From NCBI RefSeq assembly GCF_040183065.1, contig NC_091120.1, positions 23,120,708 through 23,184,707 on the forward strand: DNA of 64,000 nucleotides, written 5' to 3'. Each line of letters opens with the position of its first letter. The first letter of the stretch is position 1. The notes below the pieces were generated by a model. That model was not told where the DNA came from. It worked only from the letters and a program-made list of their open reading frames with translations, and made no database searches. Positions 54,311-63,868 of this stretch are shown here, in pieces. Origin of the DNA: Periplaneta americana (Eukaryota; Arthropoda; Insecta; Blattodea; Blattidae). The translations under genes were made by a program, and so were the position numbers.

Positions 54311-55510
54311 TTAATCATTATACATTCCATCTATGAGGAAATCCATCCTTCTGTAATGTCTTCTCTCCCAGAATTCTGACCCTTTCTTGTACAAGACCAC
54401 TATCAATACTATCACTAATGGAACGGCTAATATTATACCGACAATGGGTACAATATAATCACTTTTGTTTGAGTCCTTACTATGGGAAAGAAGTTGCTGG
54501 GTAGACAAATTTGCTGGCGAATCATTACCAACATCCAATGTGACTTGTGGTTTATTTCTTTTCGGGGGTACTGGTGAAGTAGCTGTAGTGTTAAGTAAAC
54601 TAGAAATATTACCAATAGAATGATTAACCGTAGCATTTACTAAACCTGGCGTAGCAGTATCTGAAGGAAGTAAATTCACTGACAAAGTTGTAGATGTGTC
54701 ATTTTTCATTGAAATGGTAGCATTTCCTTCTTCTTCAACATTTTCTTCTGTGCTTTCCTGAGAGCTAGTTGATGTAGATTCCGGAAAGGTTGACTCAACA
54801 CCTTTTCGGGGCACAATTTTGTTATAAACCCCCTTTCTCGGCACTACACTCGAATTTCTAAAATCATGATCAGTATTTGAAAAACTATCATTAAGCGAAC
54901 CTTGCGAATTATTTTGTGTTGCTTTTTCTGAAGGACGAATTGTACTAGTGGTTTCTAGGCCTAATTCGTTGTTTGTTATGTCAACTCCTTTTCTTGGTAC
55001 CACACTTGAATTTCTAATATCGTGATCGGTGTTTGACAAACTATCATTAAGTGATTCTTCCGAGTTATTATGTTTTTTTGTTCCTATTGGAAGAACTGTA
55101 CTAGAAGTTTGTAATTCAGTTTTATTTGTGCCAATTTGTGTGCTATCGTCTTGGAGTTTAGCTTTACCGCCACCTTCCATATATGCAGCAGCATTTCCAT
55201 CGGATTTATATTCTGGTTCCATTTTCTCTGTAGTAATTACAGGAACAGCAGAAACACTCTTATTTTTTTCCTCAAGTTTACCAGTTGAACTTTCCTGTAC
55301 TGACAACTGATGCATTTTTGCATTCATAGATTGTTCCTTTCCACGGGAATATAATTCTTTCAGTTCAGAATCATTGGAGTTAATAACACTAGTATTTTCA
55401 GTTGAAGCATGAACATTCTGTGGCGTATTACTGTCAAGAGCAAGAATAATTTTAGTACTCAGTAACGCAATCAAGCAAGATGCCTCTACGAATTTTATTA
55501 AAATACCCAT
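54311..55510 (-). CDS. Type I membrane protein with mucin-like Ser/Thr/Asn-rich ectodomain, function unknown
   Basis: Single exon, 399 aa from the ATG at 55508-55510; an upstream in-frame extension starts at a non-ATG codon and would spoil the signal peptide. Residues 1-27 (MGILIKFVEASCLIALLSTK...) form a signal peptide. The ectodomain (~28-345) is rich in Ser, Thr and N-x-S/T sites. It carries a duplicated ~65-residue block ('SLNDSLSNTDHDIRNSSVVP' and 'SLNDSFSNTDHDFRNSSVVP') and three copies of 'VPRKGV'. One membrane helix follows (YIVPIVGIILAVPLVIVLIV), then a basic 25-residue tail 'YKKGSEFWERRHYRRMDFLI...DGMYND'. The tail looks constrained compared with the ectodomain and may bind a cytoplasmic partner. 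Gene unrecognised. Divergent from PHKA. Confidence 0.85.
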   Translation of the reverse strand: MGILIKFVEASCLIALLSTKIILALDSNTPQNVHASTENTSVINSNDSELKELYSRGKEQSMNAKMHQLSVQESSTGKLEEKNKSVSAVPVITTEKMEPEYKSDGNAAAYMEGGGKAKLQDDSTQIGTNKTELQTSSTVLPIGTKKHNNSEESLNDSLSNTDHDIRNSSVVPRKGVDITNNELGLETTSTIRPSEKATQNNSQGSLNDSFSNTDHDFRNSSVVPRKGVYNKIVPRKGVESTFPESTSTSSQESTEENVEEEGNATISMKNDTSTTLSVNLLPSDTATPGLVNATVNHSIGNISSLLNTTATSPVPPKRNKPQVTLDVGNDSPANLSTQQLLSHSKDSNKSDYIVPIVGIILAVPLVIVLIVVLYKKGSEFWERRHYRRMDFLIDGMYND

Positions 55511-56053
55511 ACTGAATAAATGTGTTTGGGTATCAGTACGAACTTCATAAATATAACACAAAAGTTATATAAAATAGTTCACAATATTTGTTCTACGTTC
55601 ATACAACTACGTGAAACAAAACTGCAAAAAAACCACCGTAGACAGATTATCAGCTGTCTGAGCTGTCTTCGACTGCTGTTCTTGTGCTTTCGCTCTTCGG
55701 TTGTCTTGCACAGTAGAAAACGTTCAGAAAGAAAGAGAAACTGTTTGTGGTTATGGTAGGACATGGCTAAAACGGAAGAAATGAATGTACTTCTTTTGAC
55801 ATTCATTCTCCTTTAATTAATTACTATGAAAACGAAAGAGTAAATAGAACAGGTTGATATGTAAGTTGTAAATAAAATAAATAGGTTTTAATGTCATCAT
55901 GATATTCCATGGGAAATTATTTGTTTATTTGTCAAAGTGTAAATCAGAATATATTTTAAACCAATTATTTGTCTATGATCTTAACTGTTACAGAAGGAAG
56001 ATTACTTTAATTCATTCATATTTGACAGACATTGCTACTTCATATTTATAAAG
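55511..56053. promoter_or_regulatory. Shared intergenic region of a divergent gene pair
   Basis: 543 bp separate the ATG of the minus-strand membrane protein from the ATG of PHKA. Both 5' UTRs and promoters must lie here, unless upstream exons exist. It is free of recognisable transposons, unlike most of the window. No TATA box is clearly placed; the centre (55630-55760) is the least AT-rich part. Regulatory function is inferred from position. Confidence 0.5.
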
Positions 56054-56131
56054 ATGAGGAGCAGAAGTAATTCGGGTGTTAGACTCGATTATTATCAAAG
56101 GATAGTTCACAAGATTATCATGAATCATCAG
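56054..56131 (+). CDS. PHKA: PHKA coding exon 1
   Basis: 26 codons from ATG to 'MNHQ'; donor 'cag|gtatgt', phase 0. Preceded by 'tttataaag' with no acceptor nearby, so this is probably the true first exon. Confidence 0.9.
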
Positions 56132-59100
56132 GTATGTAATTTTTTGTATCGTCCAAAGATTGCCCATAATTTGGTAAATCCCAAGGTTACACTTGCAGGT
56201 TTAACTGAAGCGGAAATTTTAATATTGTCTGCATTAGTTTTATCGTGTGGGTTTATATACTATCATATAGGGATACATGAATCAGAGGTCTAACATGCCC
56301 CATTAAACACTTTTTACGTGTAGGTCTATGTTATAATATTCGTAAGATCTAGCCTAGCAGTGTTAAATTAAGTATATAAGAGCAAGTCTTTACAATTGCG
56401 TTACCAAAGAAAGGCGAATATCTAACCAATTGGATAAATAAGTGACAATTAATAAACAAGTTTATTTTAAAATAATTAGAGACAAAAATTATAATTCTCA
56501 GAGAAAGTTGCATACTGGTAGGTCTTTTCACCTTTATTTTTAAGTAACTCTGTCTTAAATATACCTTATTTTTTGTTACTTTTTTGTTTCTTACAGCATC
56601 CTGTAACTGGTCTCTTCCCTGCCAGCCCTCATAACGACCACGCATGGATTCGAGACAATGTGTACTGCATATTGGCTGTTTGGGGTTTGTCGATGGCTTA
56701 CAAGAAGATAGCTGATATGGATGAAGATAGAGCTAAAACTTACGAATTAGAACAGGCATGGAAATATTTTAGCAATTTTTGCAATGTATTGTGGATACTT
56801 GAATACCTTCACAATGTTAATAAAGGGAAGAAAGAAGAGGGAGGTACCGGTATACAATACAGTCTCTGTTACGAGGCAGGAGTAAATGTATTGAAATCCG
56901 TTTTAGGAATCTTAAGTGATGGCAGTGAGGCAATGAATAAATTATTAAAATTAAAAAGGGACACAGAAATAATATTTTTTCCAGAAAAGCTACTTCAAAG
57001 GAGGCACAATTTTCTTTTGCTTCACTGGCTTCTGTAAGATGTATATAGTGATAAACACGATATTAGTTTGCACCCAACATAAAAATCGTTTCATATTTAC
57101 CTTATATTCTAATTACCAACATAACATGCAAGAGATCCAGGAAGAATTACTAGAGAAATGGTCAGTTTTTCTAGTATTGGGTCCTGGACCTCTCAAATGT
57201 ATTTATAACGGAGGGGGGGGGGCTATAACAGTAGAATATACAGGTAAATAACAAACTAATTTTATGGGATAAATCTTCTCTGGTTCTCAGCCAGGTGAGT
57301 TGGATAATTGCTTCCAAGCTTTCGATGACTAGCTCTGCTATTTTCTTCAGGGATTGAAGTGCCGTGGGACCATGTCTAGATGGTATATAAGCTGCCAGTA
57401 GAGCTTCCTGCTGGAGGCCAATCAGGAGCTAGTTCCTAGTCTCAAACGCCTGCCATGTTCTGGTTGGTTGAAGCATGTTAACCAATCAGAAGCTAGTTCC
57501 TAGTCCTGACTGACTGCTAGCTAGACATGGTCCCATGGCACTTCAATCCCTAAAGAATATGACAGAGCTAGACTAGATGGCATTTCGGAAGGCGGTTAGC
57601 TTCTATATGCGCCGTAGAATTTCTGGTATGTGACGTCACAAGCTTGTACAGTAGAACCAATCAGAATCAGTCTATAACAAGCACTTCCCGAATTCGTTTG
57701 TTCATGTGTGAGTGTTTCAATACATTGAATAAGTAAAACTAACATTTACTGTGTGTATGTAAGGTAAATAAGTGGAAGAAGAGACTGTAAAAAGACAAGT
57801 ATTGCACAGGCAGGCGCGGAAAATAGTGTTTAAGGTGTATAATTATTTTAAAAACGTTAACGAGCAGAACGCTGCCGGCCATCTTGATGCTGGCAGCAAC
57901 GTTGCCAACATGCAAGAAAGACTGCAGAAGCATGTGGTGTGGGATTGAGAACCGTGCAAAGAATATTGTTAGTGAAGGAAAGAGGGTTTGTTTGGTGTCA
58001 TGCTTACAATAATCAACGGCTAAGGTCATTATTGTCTTTTGATAATTTAAATTCTCTCCTGCGCTATTTGTATTGTACATGCTCGTGAAGTATGATGTGG
58101 CAATGTTGTACGCTGCCTTGCTCTCTCTATCTGTCTCTCTCGACAGAAACGCTAGCAGACAACCGCCTTCCGAATTGGTGTCGACTCTAGTCATCCAAAG
58201 CCTCGAAGCAACAATCCAACTCACCTGGCTGAGAACCCTAGAAGAATTATTCCATATCCAATGCCAGAAAAGCCTCAAATCCTACATAAAGTAATTTTAT
58301 GTTGGAAGTATTTGTGGCTGCAACCTAATACCACATGTTGATCACTATATACATCTCACAGAAGCCAGTGAAACAGAATAAATTTGTGCCTCCTTTGGTG
58401 TAGCTTTTCTGGGAATTTATTTTTTAATAATATATTAAAAATTTTTTACTTTTCTTATTTTACTAATAGAAAAATGGTTTTTGTTATAAATACAGATTTC
58501 TCAGTGCTAGTTCGTCAGTGTGCTATTCTTGTTTTATGACTTACATCTGGAGGTGATTCTAAATGATGTGAGACCACCAATGCAGACTTGCTGTTGGAAC
58601 AAATACAGATACTGTACGCCTATTCAGATTTTTACATGATATTCACACATTTTTCTGAAACAAGCTAAAACAGGGTACAATTCTCCGAGGAAAACTGTTG
58701 CATATGAGCGAAGAGAAGCAGATTTTATATTGAATGCCTATTTTTGAGTCATTTTATTAATACAAAAAAAAAAAAAAAAACATACATTTATTATGTAGAA
58801 ACGATAGCTTTGGTTTCAAAACTGTCTATTGCTAGTATCAAAATTATTTTTCATTGGCGAAGAAACTGTGTCATTCATTGACAAAAGTTGTTATTGTTGT
58901 TTTCTAATGCCAGGCGTTTGACAATGAAGTCATTTGACCTCTTGCACTCCAATATTTTTCAAAGATATTATCATGGTCAGCCACTGAAGCACAGACGAAA
59001 ATGGCAAGTTGTAGCCAATTTAAGTGAACACCATATTTTAACGTTTTGTTGGCTACTTCATTCACACACAACCCCCAGAATGTCTGGAGGACCACACCTG

Positions 59101-62100
59101 CTGTTGGTCGACGGTCCATTGGACCTAGCTGGGAGATCTTGTTGATCACCAGCTTTCCCTCCTTAAGCCATTGGAGGACGATTTTAGTGCCATAGCAGGT
59201 CAGCACTAGGAACAGAAAAGTAGAAAGAGGAGGAAGGAAAGTGAAATGAACCCCTAGGCCTCGAATGCTCTAATGCCGTCGGGGTCGAAGAAAGTAAGAG
59301 TTCAGTCAGAGGACTGGATAGGAAAGGGTAAAGAGGGGTTGAGACGGTGTCTGGTGGAGTTCCCGGGTAGCTCAGTTGGGAGAGCACTGGTACGTTCAAC
59401 CAGAGGTCCCGGGATCGATACCCGGCCCCGGAACAATTTTTCCCTTGAAATTATTCAAAATCTGCTTTACAGGGAGCTTCACCTGAAAGACTAGATTTGG
59501 GTAAAGAGGGAATTAGGTAATGAATAGAGGAAAATTATAGCAAATTCAATCATTAACTCATCAAGCTGACCAGTGCTAATTGATGAGTAGCCCCTCCCTT
59601 TAGTTCAGCTCGTAAAATTATGCTTACTAACAGCTGCACCACGGGAAGGTAGGGATGGGACATTGGGTATTTGTCCAGGTTGGTTCCTTAAAGCCTTCAA
59701 TGGGAAGGATTAATGGCTCTCCCCCCTGTATCTGACAGATACCCTTTTGCAGCCTCATTGACGAAAGTAAATATTGTTTTAATTTTAAGTAGTTAACTTA
59801 CCTATTCACAATGTAAAACATTCTATAAAAATTAAAATGAAAGTGATTTGCTGAAATACATGAGTAACAAAACAAGTTTTTTGCTCTTCAAGTTGGAGAA
59901 AAATCACTTAGCATGTTTCTTCAATGATCGAATCAGCTATAAGTAGTCGACATAAAAATATGAAGTGCACTAAGAAAATAGTACAGAGTCCCTTTGCACT
60001 TACTAAAGTATGTAACATTTGCAAGCTTTATGTATCAAGAGTTAATATGTACAGAGCATTCGCCTACGGGTGGGGCCAGGAAAGCGGCCTGCCTGCGGTG
60101 TCACTTGCGGGAATCGTCTATTCGTAAGCTTCCACTTTCTGTACTATACTCTGTAGGGTTTTAATTTTAAAAGTTTAGCAGCAATAAAGACTGATGTTTT
60201 TGAAACACTAACTTCCTGTGAAACACGTCTTAGAGATTTATTAGGAGAGCATGTAAATGATGCACTGGTTTCACCAATTTTTTCTTCCGTCAATACTCTT
60301 TGTTTTCGCTTAGGAATTGTGGCATTTATCGACCCTGTTGTCCTTAATTTGTTAACAAGACGTCTAACAGTTTCTCTATGCTGAATTGGAGCACCCGAAT
60401 ATTTCACTTCAAATTGCCTACGCACCTCTCTACATGACTCTGTTTTCACATAGGCCTCATAAAAAAAACTCTCTGTTCAAGCCTGAATTTTGCATTTTGC
60501 ATTGTTAACAAATTTTACACACACGCTGAATATTTAAGCAACTTTGTCAAGAAACTGCACTGTACGTGTTAAATACTGCAACAGCTGGCTCACAACTGAT
60601 AACTTGTCGACCTTGATGTCCTTGATTGTCGAGCGTGTCTCAACAACTGCACGCACAAAGCGGCGTATCAGCACATGCCGCTTTCCTGGCCTCACCCGTA
60701 GCCGAACGCTCTGTATAATTAATTTGTATTATGAAACTTTTTAATTGGTGTTCATTTCAGAGCTGTGTGAAGCTAATGAGAGGGCTTCTAATGGCAATGA
60801 TGCAGCAGAAAGATAAAGTAGAAAAATTCAAGTCCACACAAAACCCTTTTGATGCTTTACATGCAAAGTATAGCTCTTCCACAGGTCAGAGTGTTGTACG
60901 AGATGATGAATGGGGACATTTGCAGATTGATGCTGTGTCCCTATACCTTCTTATATTGGCACAAATGACTGCATCAGGTATGTTATAGAAGTCATAGTAC
61001 AGTATATACCAGTATATACGAGGTCAGTTTTGGTAAAAAATTCATCTGGACATTGATGCAATTTTCAATTTATGGTTTTATAAAAATCTGAGTCTTAAAG
61101 GAAATAGTAGGAATTTTGGTGGTAGAAGATTGGGTCATAGATATGGAAATAGCCATTGTTTTGGAGTTAAATTTTTGCTTCATCATTGGGGAAAGGGAAA
61201 CCCATCTGTTGTATCCATTACCAAGCTCTGTTCTTTGGTTTTGGTTGTTTGCATCTATACTTACTTTGTGGTAAAGTTTTTTGTCCGTATGTGCATTTAT
61301 ATACCAAGGATGTCGGCTTGTAAGACCACACGGATGACACAAATAAGAAATAAACAGAATATCTACAACCCTCCCAATCTGACGATAAACATGTTTGAAG
61401 AAACTGAGAAGTTTAAATATCTTGGAACAGTAATGACAAGTAACAATAACGAATTAATTGAAGTACAGAGTCGAATCACTGCAGCCAATAAGGCCTATTT
61501 TGCATTAAGCGAAATATTGAAATCTAACTGTGTGCACAAGGAAACAAAACTTAAAATATACAAAACAATTATTAGAAGTATTCTCTGTTATGCAAGCGAA
61601 ACTTGGACATTATCTAAGGAGACAGAAGCTAAACTAGGTATATTTGAACGCAAAATACTCAGAAGAATTTTTGGACCGGTGCAAGAAAATATGCAGTGGA
61701 GAATACGTTATAATAACGAGCTATATAAATTATATAAAAGTTTCGATATTGTTACTTTCATCAAATTAAGGAGGCTTGAATGGGCCAGACATGTCTATCG
61801 GATGGAAGGGAACAGAATACCAAAGAAGATCTTAGAAGGGAAAATACATGGTAAAAGACCAATTGGAAGTTCCAAAAATAGATGGATAGATGCGGTAACG
61901 TTCGATTCTCAGGACTATCTCGGAACAACTGCCTGGAGGAGATTAGCACAGGACAGGGACAGTTGGAGGAAGAAAATTGAGGAGGCTAAGGCTCGACTTT
62001 GGGCTGTGATGCCATCGTAGTAGTAGTAGTAGTAGTAGTAGGATGTTGGCTTGTGGTTTACGTTTTCATTTTTCTCCTCAAGACTTCTTTTTAAATCATG

Positions 62101-63019
62101 CTACTTATTACATTTTTCAGTACTTTAGTTCTTTCAGGAATAGAGCTTAAATTGGAGAAAATTTTGCAGTTTCTTCTCCTTTTTTGTTACCCATAATGCC
62201 ATAATGACTTGGAATCTACAGAAATACTATATTTTTACTCTTGATATTCTTCATTACAAAAGTAATGAAACTACTTCATGCCTCCCCCCCACCCCCAAGG
62301 GCCTTCATGACATATGAAAGGGATGCCTTTGTCTTTTACTTTATTGTTAATTGCTTCATTTCAAATAAAAAACTTTTGAATTATGACGTTTTTATTTACC
62401 GAAATGCCTCTTTGTTCTTTTCTTTTAGGTCTCCAGATTGTGTTCAGTTTGGATGAAGTTTCATTTATACAAAATTTGGTTTTCTACATTGAGTCAGCAT
62501 ATTGCATACCAGTGAGTAGATTATCATCTGATGTTATTTGTTATTAATATTATGGCTAAACATTAGATTTACATGCACTCTAAGTTAATAAATAAATTAG
62601 GGTAGGGTGGGGTAGGGTAGGGTAGGGTAGGGTAGGGTAGGGTCTACATAAGTGAGCAACTAAGTAAATGAATAAGTAAATCATTAAATAAATACTTTCA
62701 ATAAACAATGCTCAGATTGTTCATGCACTATTTTTATCGAGCATGTCTCGTTTTCCATTTGCCACATTGTGTATTACTGTTTTTATTTCAGAAAATGTAT
62801 TTTTGTATAATCGCTTTGTTTCTATAGGATTATGGTATCTGGGAACGCGGTGACAAAACAAATCACGGACTGCCTGAACTGAACGCAAGTTCAATAGGAA
62901 TGGCTAAAGCTGCCCTTGAGGCAATGAATGAGTTGGACTTATTTGGAGCACGTGGTGGACCATCATCAATAATTCATGTTCTAGCAGATGAGGCCCAGAA
63001 ATGTCAAGCAGTGTTGCAG
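56054..63019 (+). CDS. PHKA: Phosphorylase b kinase regulatory subunit alpha, 5' part (coding exons 1-5)
   Basis: Large regulatory subunit of phosphorylase kinase, which controls glycogen breakdown. Coding segments 56054-56131, 56597-56755, 60761-60977, 62429-62511 and 62828-63019 join in frame to 243 residues. The protein starts '[20 protein letters not shown]', continues '[10 protein letters not shown]', '[17 protein letters not shown]', 'VKLMRGLL', '[16 protein letters not shown]', '[16 protein letters not shown]', '[20 protein letters not shown]' and '[18 protein letters not shown]'. That is the N-terminal glucoamylase-like (GH15-related) domain, colinear with known alpha subunits. The M-R-S-R-S-N-S-G-V start points to alpha rather than beta. 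The remaining ~1000 residues lie beyond the window. Intron 2 needs a GC donor. Introns hold five or more mobile elements. Confidence 0.93.
56597..56755 (+). CDS. PHKA: PHKA coding exon 2 (GC donor)
   Basis: Acceptor 'tttcttacag'. 53 codons ending '[10 protein letters not shown]'. The next bases are 'gcatgg', so the donor is GC rather than GT. The frame stays open for ~90 more codons into the intron (to 57037). Confidence 0.88.
57262..58262. mobile_element. TIR element in PHKA intron 2 (outer)
   Basis: 'ttctcagccaggtgagttgg' (57294-57313) is mirrored as 'ccaactcacctggctgagaa' (58216-58235), with similarity extending ~30 bp either side. A second internal inverted pair ('gattgaagtgcc..gggaccatgtctag' at 57351-57379 and 57528-57560) suggests a complex subterminal structure. 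No transposase frame. Confidence 0.7.
57578..58185. mobile_element. TIR element nested in the outer element
   Basis: 'tttcggaaggcggttagctt' at 57584-57603 is mirrored by 'gacaaccgccttccgaatt' at about 58159-58178. The interior (57620-58150) has no recognised coding content. It is placed inside the outer inverted repeat, so it inserted later. Confidence 0.65.
58896..58996 (-). pseudogene. RNase H LINE, last ~100 bp
   Basis: Minus strand '[19 protein letters not shown]...LLSNAWH'-type ending with the short 3' UTR and (AAC)n remnant, as at 22760-22858. Extremely 5'-truncated. Confidence 0.85.
58997..59760. repeat. Unclassified repeat-like block interrupted by a tRNA-like unit
   Basis: A GC-richer block ('gaatgtctggaggaccacac', 'ggagatcttgttgatcacca', 'gagtagcccctccctttagt') that stands out from the intron. 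It is interrupted at 59338 by a short TL insertion. I see no coding frame of a known kind; probably part of an unrecognised element. Confidence 0.4.
59338..59498 (+). repeat. tRNA-like repeat (family TL), 5'-truncated single unit
   Basis: Flanked by an exact 12-bp target duplication 'gggtaaagaggg' (59326-59337, 59499-59510). It starts within the unit body, contains the tRNA-like block (59359-59434; box A-like 'tagctcagttgggagagc', T-arm 'cccgggatcgatacccgg'). Unlike the other copies it runs on through the terminal segment ('ctgctttacagggagcttca ... ctagattt'). Confidence 0.9.
60052..60713 (-). mobile_element. Tc1/mariner-type element, internally deleted, copy 2
   Basis: TA at 60050-60051 and 60714-60715. 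The TIRs 'cagagcattcgcctacgggt' and 'cagagcgttcggctacgggt' (inverted end) extend to 'ccaggaaagcggc'. It retains more of the transposase than copy 1 (60144-60449). Ends are >85% similar to copy 1 but the interiors are deleted at different points, so both derive separately from a longer parent. Lies in PHKA intron 2. Confidence 0.87.
60144..60449 (-). pseudogene. Transposase HTH fragment (DUF4817-like), 101 codons
   Basis: '[19 protein letters not shown]' and '[20 protein letters not shown]' continue into '[20 protein letters not shown]', a second HTH typical of mariner-type transposases. The frame is then cut. The first ~15 residues of the domain lie upstream, out of frame (about 60450-60500). 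Confidence 0.75.
60761..60977 (+). CDS. PHKA: PHKA coding exon 3
   Basis: Acceptor 'gttcatttcag' and donor 'tcag|gtatgt'. Reads '[20 protein letters not shown]', 'DALHAKYSS' and '[20 protein letters not shown]'. Begins on a codon boundary, which fixes the exon 2 donor at 56755. Confidence 0.93.
61322..62040 (+). pseudogene. LINE 3' end with (TAG)n tail in PHKA intron 3
   Basis: An open frame (about 61330-62020) reads '[20 protein letters not shown]', '[20 protein letters not shown]', 'ILRRIFGP' and '[14 protein letters not shown]', ending '[11 protein letters not shown]'. Tail (TAG)n at 62020-62040. A 14-bp target duplication 'ggatgtcggcttgt' / 'ggatgttggcttgt' (61308-61321, 62041-62054) has one difference. 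The RT core is absent; the retained frame has no disruption, so insertion is recent. Confidence 0.88.
62429..62511 (+). CDS. PHKA: PHKA coding exon 4
   Basis: Acceptor 'tcttttag' and donor 'acca|gtgagt'. Encodes '[20 protein letters not shown]' and 'ESAYCIP'. Confidence 0.92.
62598..62643. repeat. (TAGGG)n minisatellite
   Basis: About nine GGGTA units in PHKA intron 4. Not the TTAGG insect telomere unit. Confidence 0.9.
62828..63019 (+). CDS. PHKA: PHKA coding exon 5
   Basis: Acceptor 'gtttctatag' and donor 'cag|gtatgt'. 64 codons, '[20 protein letters not shown]' to '[15 protein letters not shown]', the best-conserved part of the N-terminal domain. Phase 0 at the end; the next exon is outside the window. 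Confidence 0.94.
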
Positions 63020-63047
63020 GTATGTGTTACAATGTGGGAGGGAATAA

Positions 63048-63865
63048 AGGTACGGTCACATATCGCTACTTTTATACTGTAGCTGCAAAAGTTGCATGTC
63101 GTGTTCACACGTAAGCCAAAAGTAGCGCGCTGCACGCTACTTTTCGTGCTGCGCAACCCGAGTGCTGCAAAAGTTGCAACTGGAGGTTGCGAGTCTGTTC
63201 ACATGCAAAGCGCTACTTTTGCAGCCGCAGTCATGCTGCAGGTTTCCATCTCCGTGTTGACTTCTCAATATACATTTTGTGGTTATGTTCGCATTATTAA
63301 GAAACTCATGCGAAAGCTTCCTTATCTATTTGTTTTTCTGTTGTATCTATTATTCAGAAATTGACATTATTTTTACTATAAAGCTTTTAAAAACGCCTAT
63401 ATACTTAAATGATAACCAACAGTATATTCACGTAATCAATGTTGGCAACACTCCTGTTTGGAACTATGCTACGGAAAATTTAAAAAATGAATTATATCGT
63501 CACCAATTATGCTCAGACTGTGTTGTGTATTTAATAACTGTTACAAATAATTTATTTTCATCACATCTAACATTAAAATATATCCAAACAATAAAAGTAT
63601 CATTGACACATTTGGGTGGCAACACTGGTTGCAACCGCAGCAAAAGTTTCAACAAAACCGATATCAAAAATGCTGCGGCTGCAACCCTGAGAACCCTGTT
63701 CACACGTCGCTACTTTTAAGTTGCGCACAGCATGGAAAAGTAGCGGGCAGCAGGTTCGGCAGCTGCTACTTTTCGGGTTGCACCGTTGTTCACACGTCGC
63801 AGTACAAGAGTTGCGCAGTTTTTTGTACTGCAGCGCTGCAAAAGTAGCGACGTGTGACTGTACCT
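63048..63865. mobile_element. Harbinger-like TIR element in PHKA intron 5
   Basis: 'aggtacggtcacatatcgct' is mirrored by 'cgacgtgtgactgtacct', flanked by TAA on both sides (63045-63047, 63866-63868). A 3-bp TWA duplication fits PIF/Harbinger. Both subterminal regions are packed with 'gctacttttgc', 'ttgcgca' and 'gttcacacg' motifs in both orientations, likely transposase-binding repeats. No transposase. It inserted 28 bp after the exon 5 donor. Confidence 0.75.
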
Positions 63866-63868
63866 TAA

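Noticed and set aside
55511-55561. Upstream extension of the membrane protein by 17 residues
   Set aside because: The extension begins at a non-ATG codon and puts polar residues before a good signal peptide.
56756-57037. Extension of PHKA exon 2 through the open frame
   Set aside because: The extra ~90 codons have no counterpart in alpha subunits and would break continuity with exon 3.
57739-58278. 179-codon minus-strand frame
   Set aside because: Lies across nested inverted-repeat elements, with no domain and low-complexity composition.
62598-62643. Telomere-like repeat
   Set aside because: The unit is TAGGG, not TTAGG; it is short and lies inside an intron.
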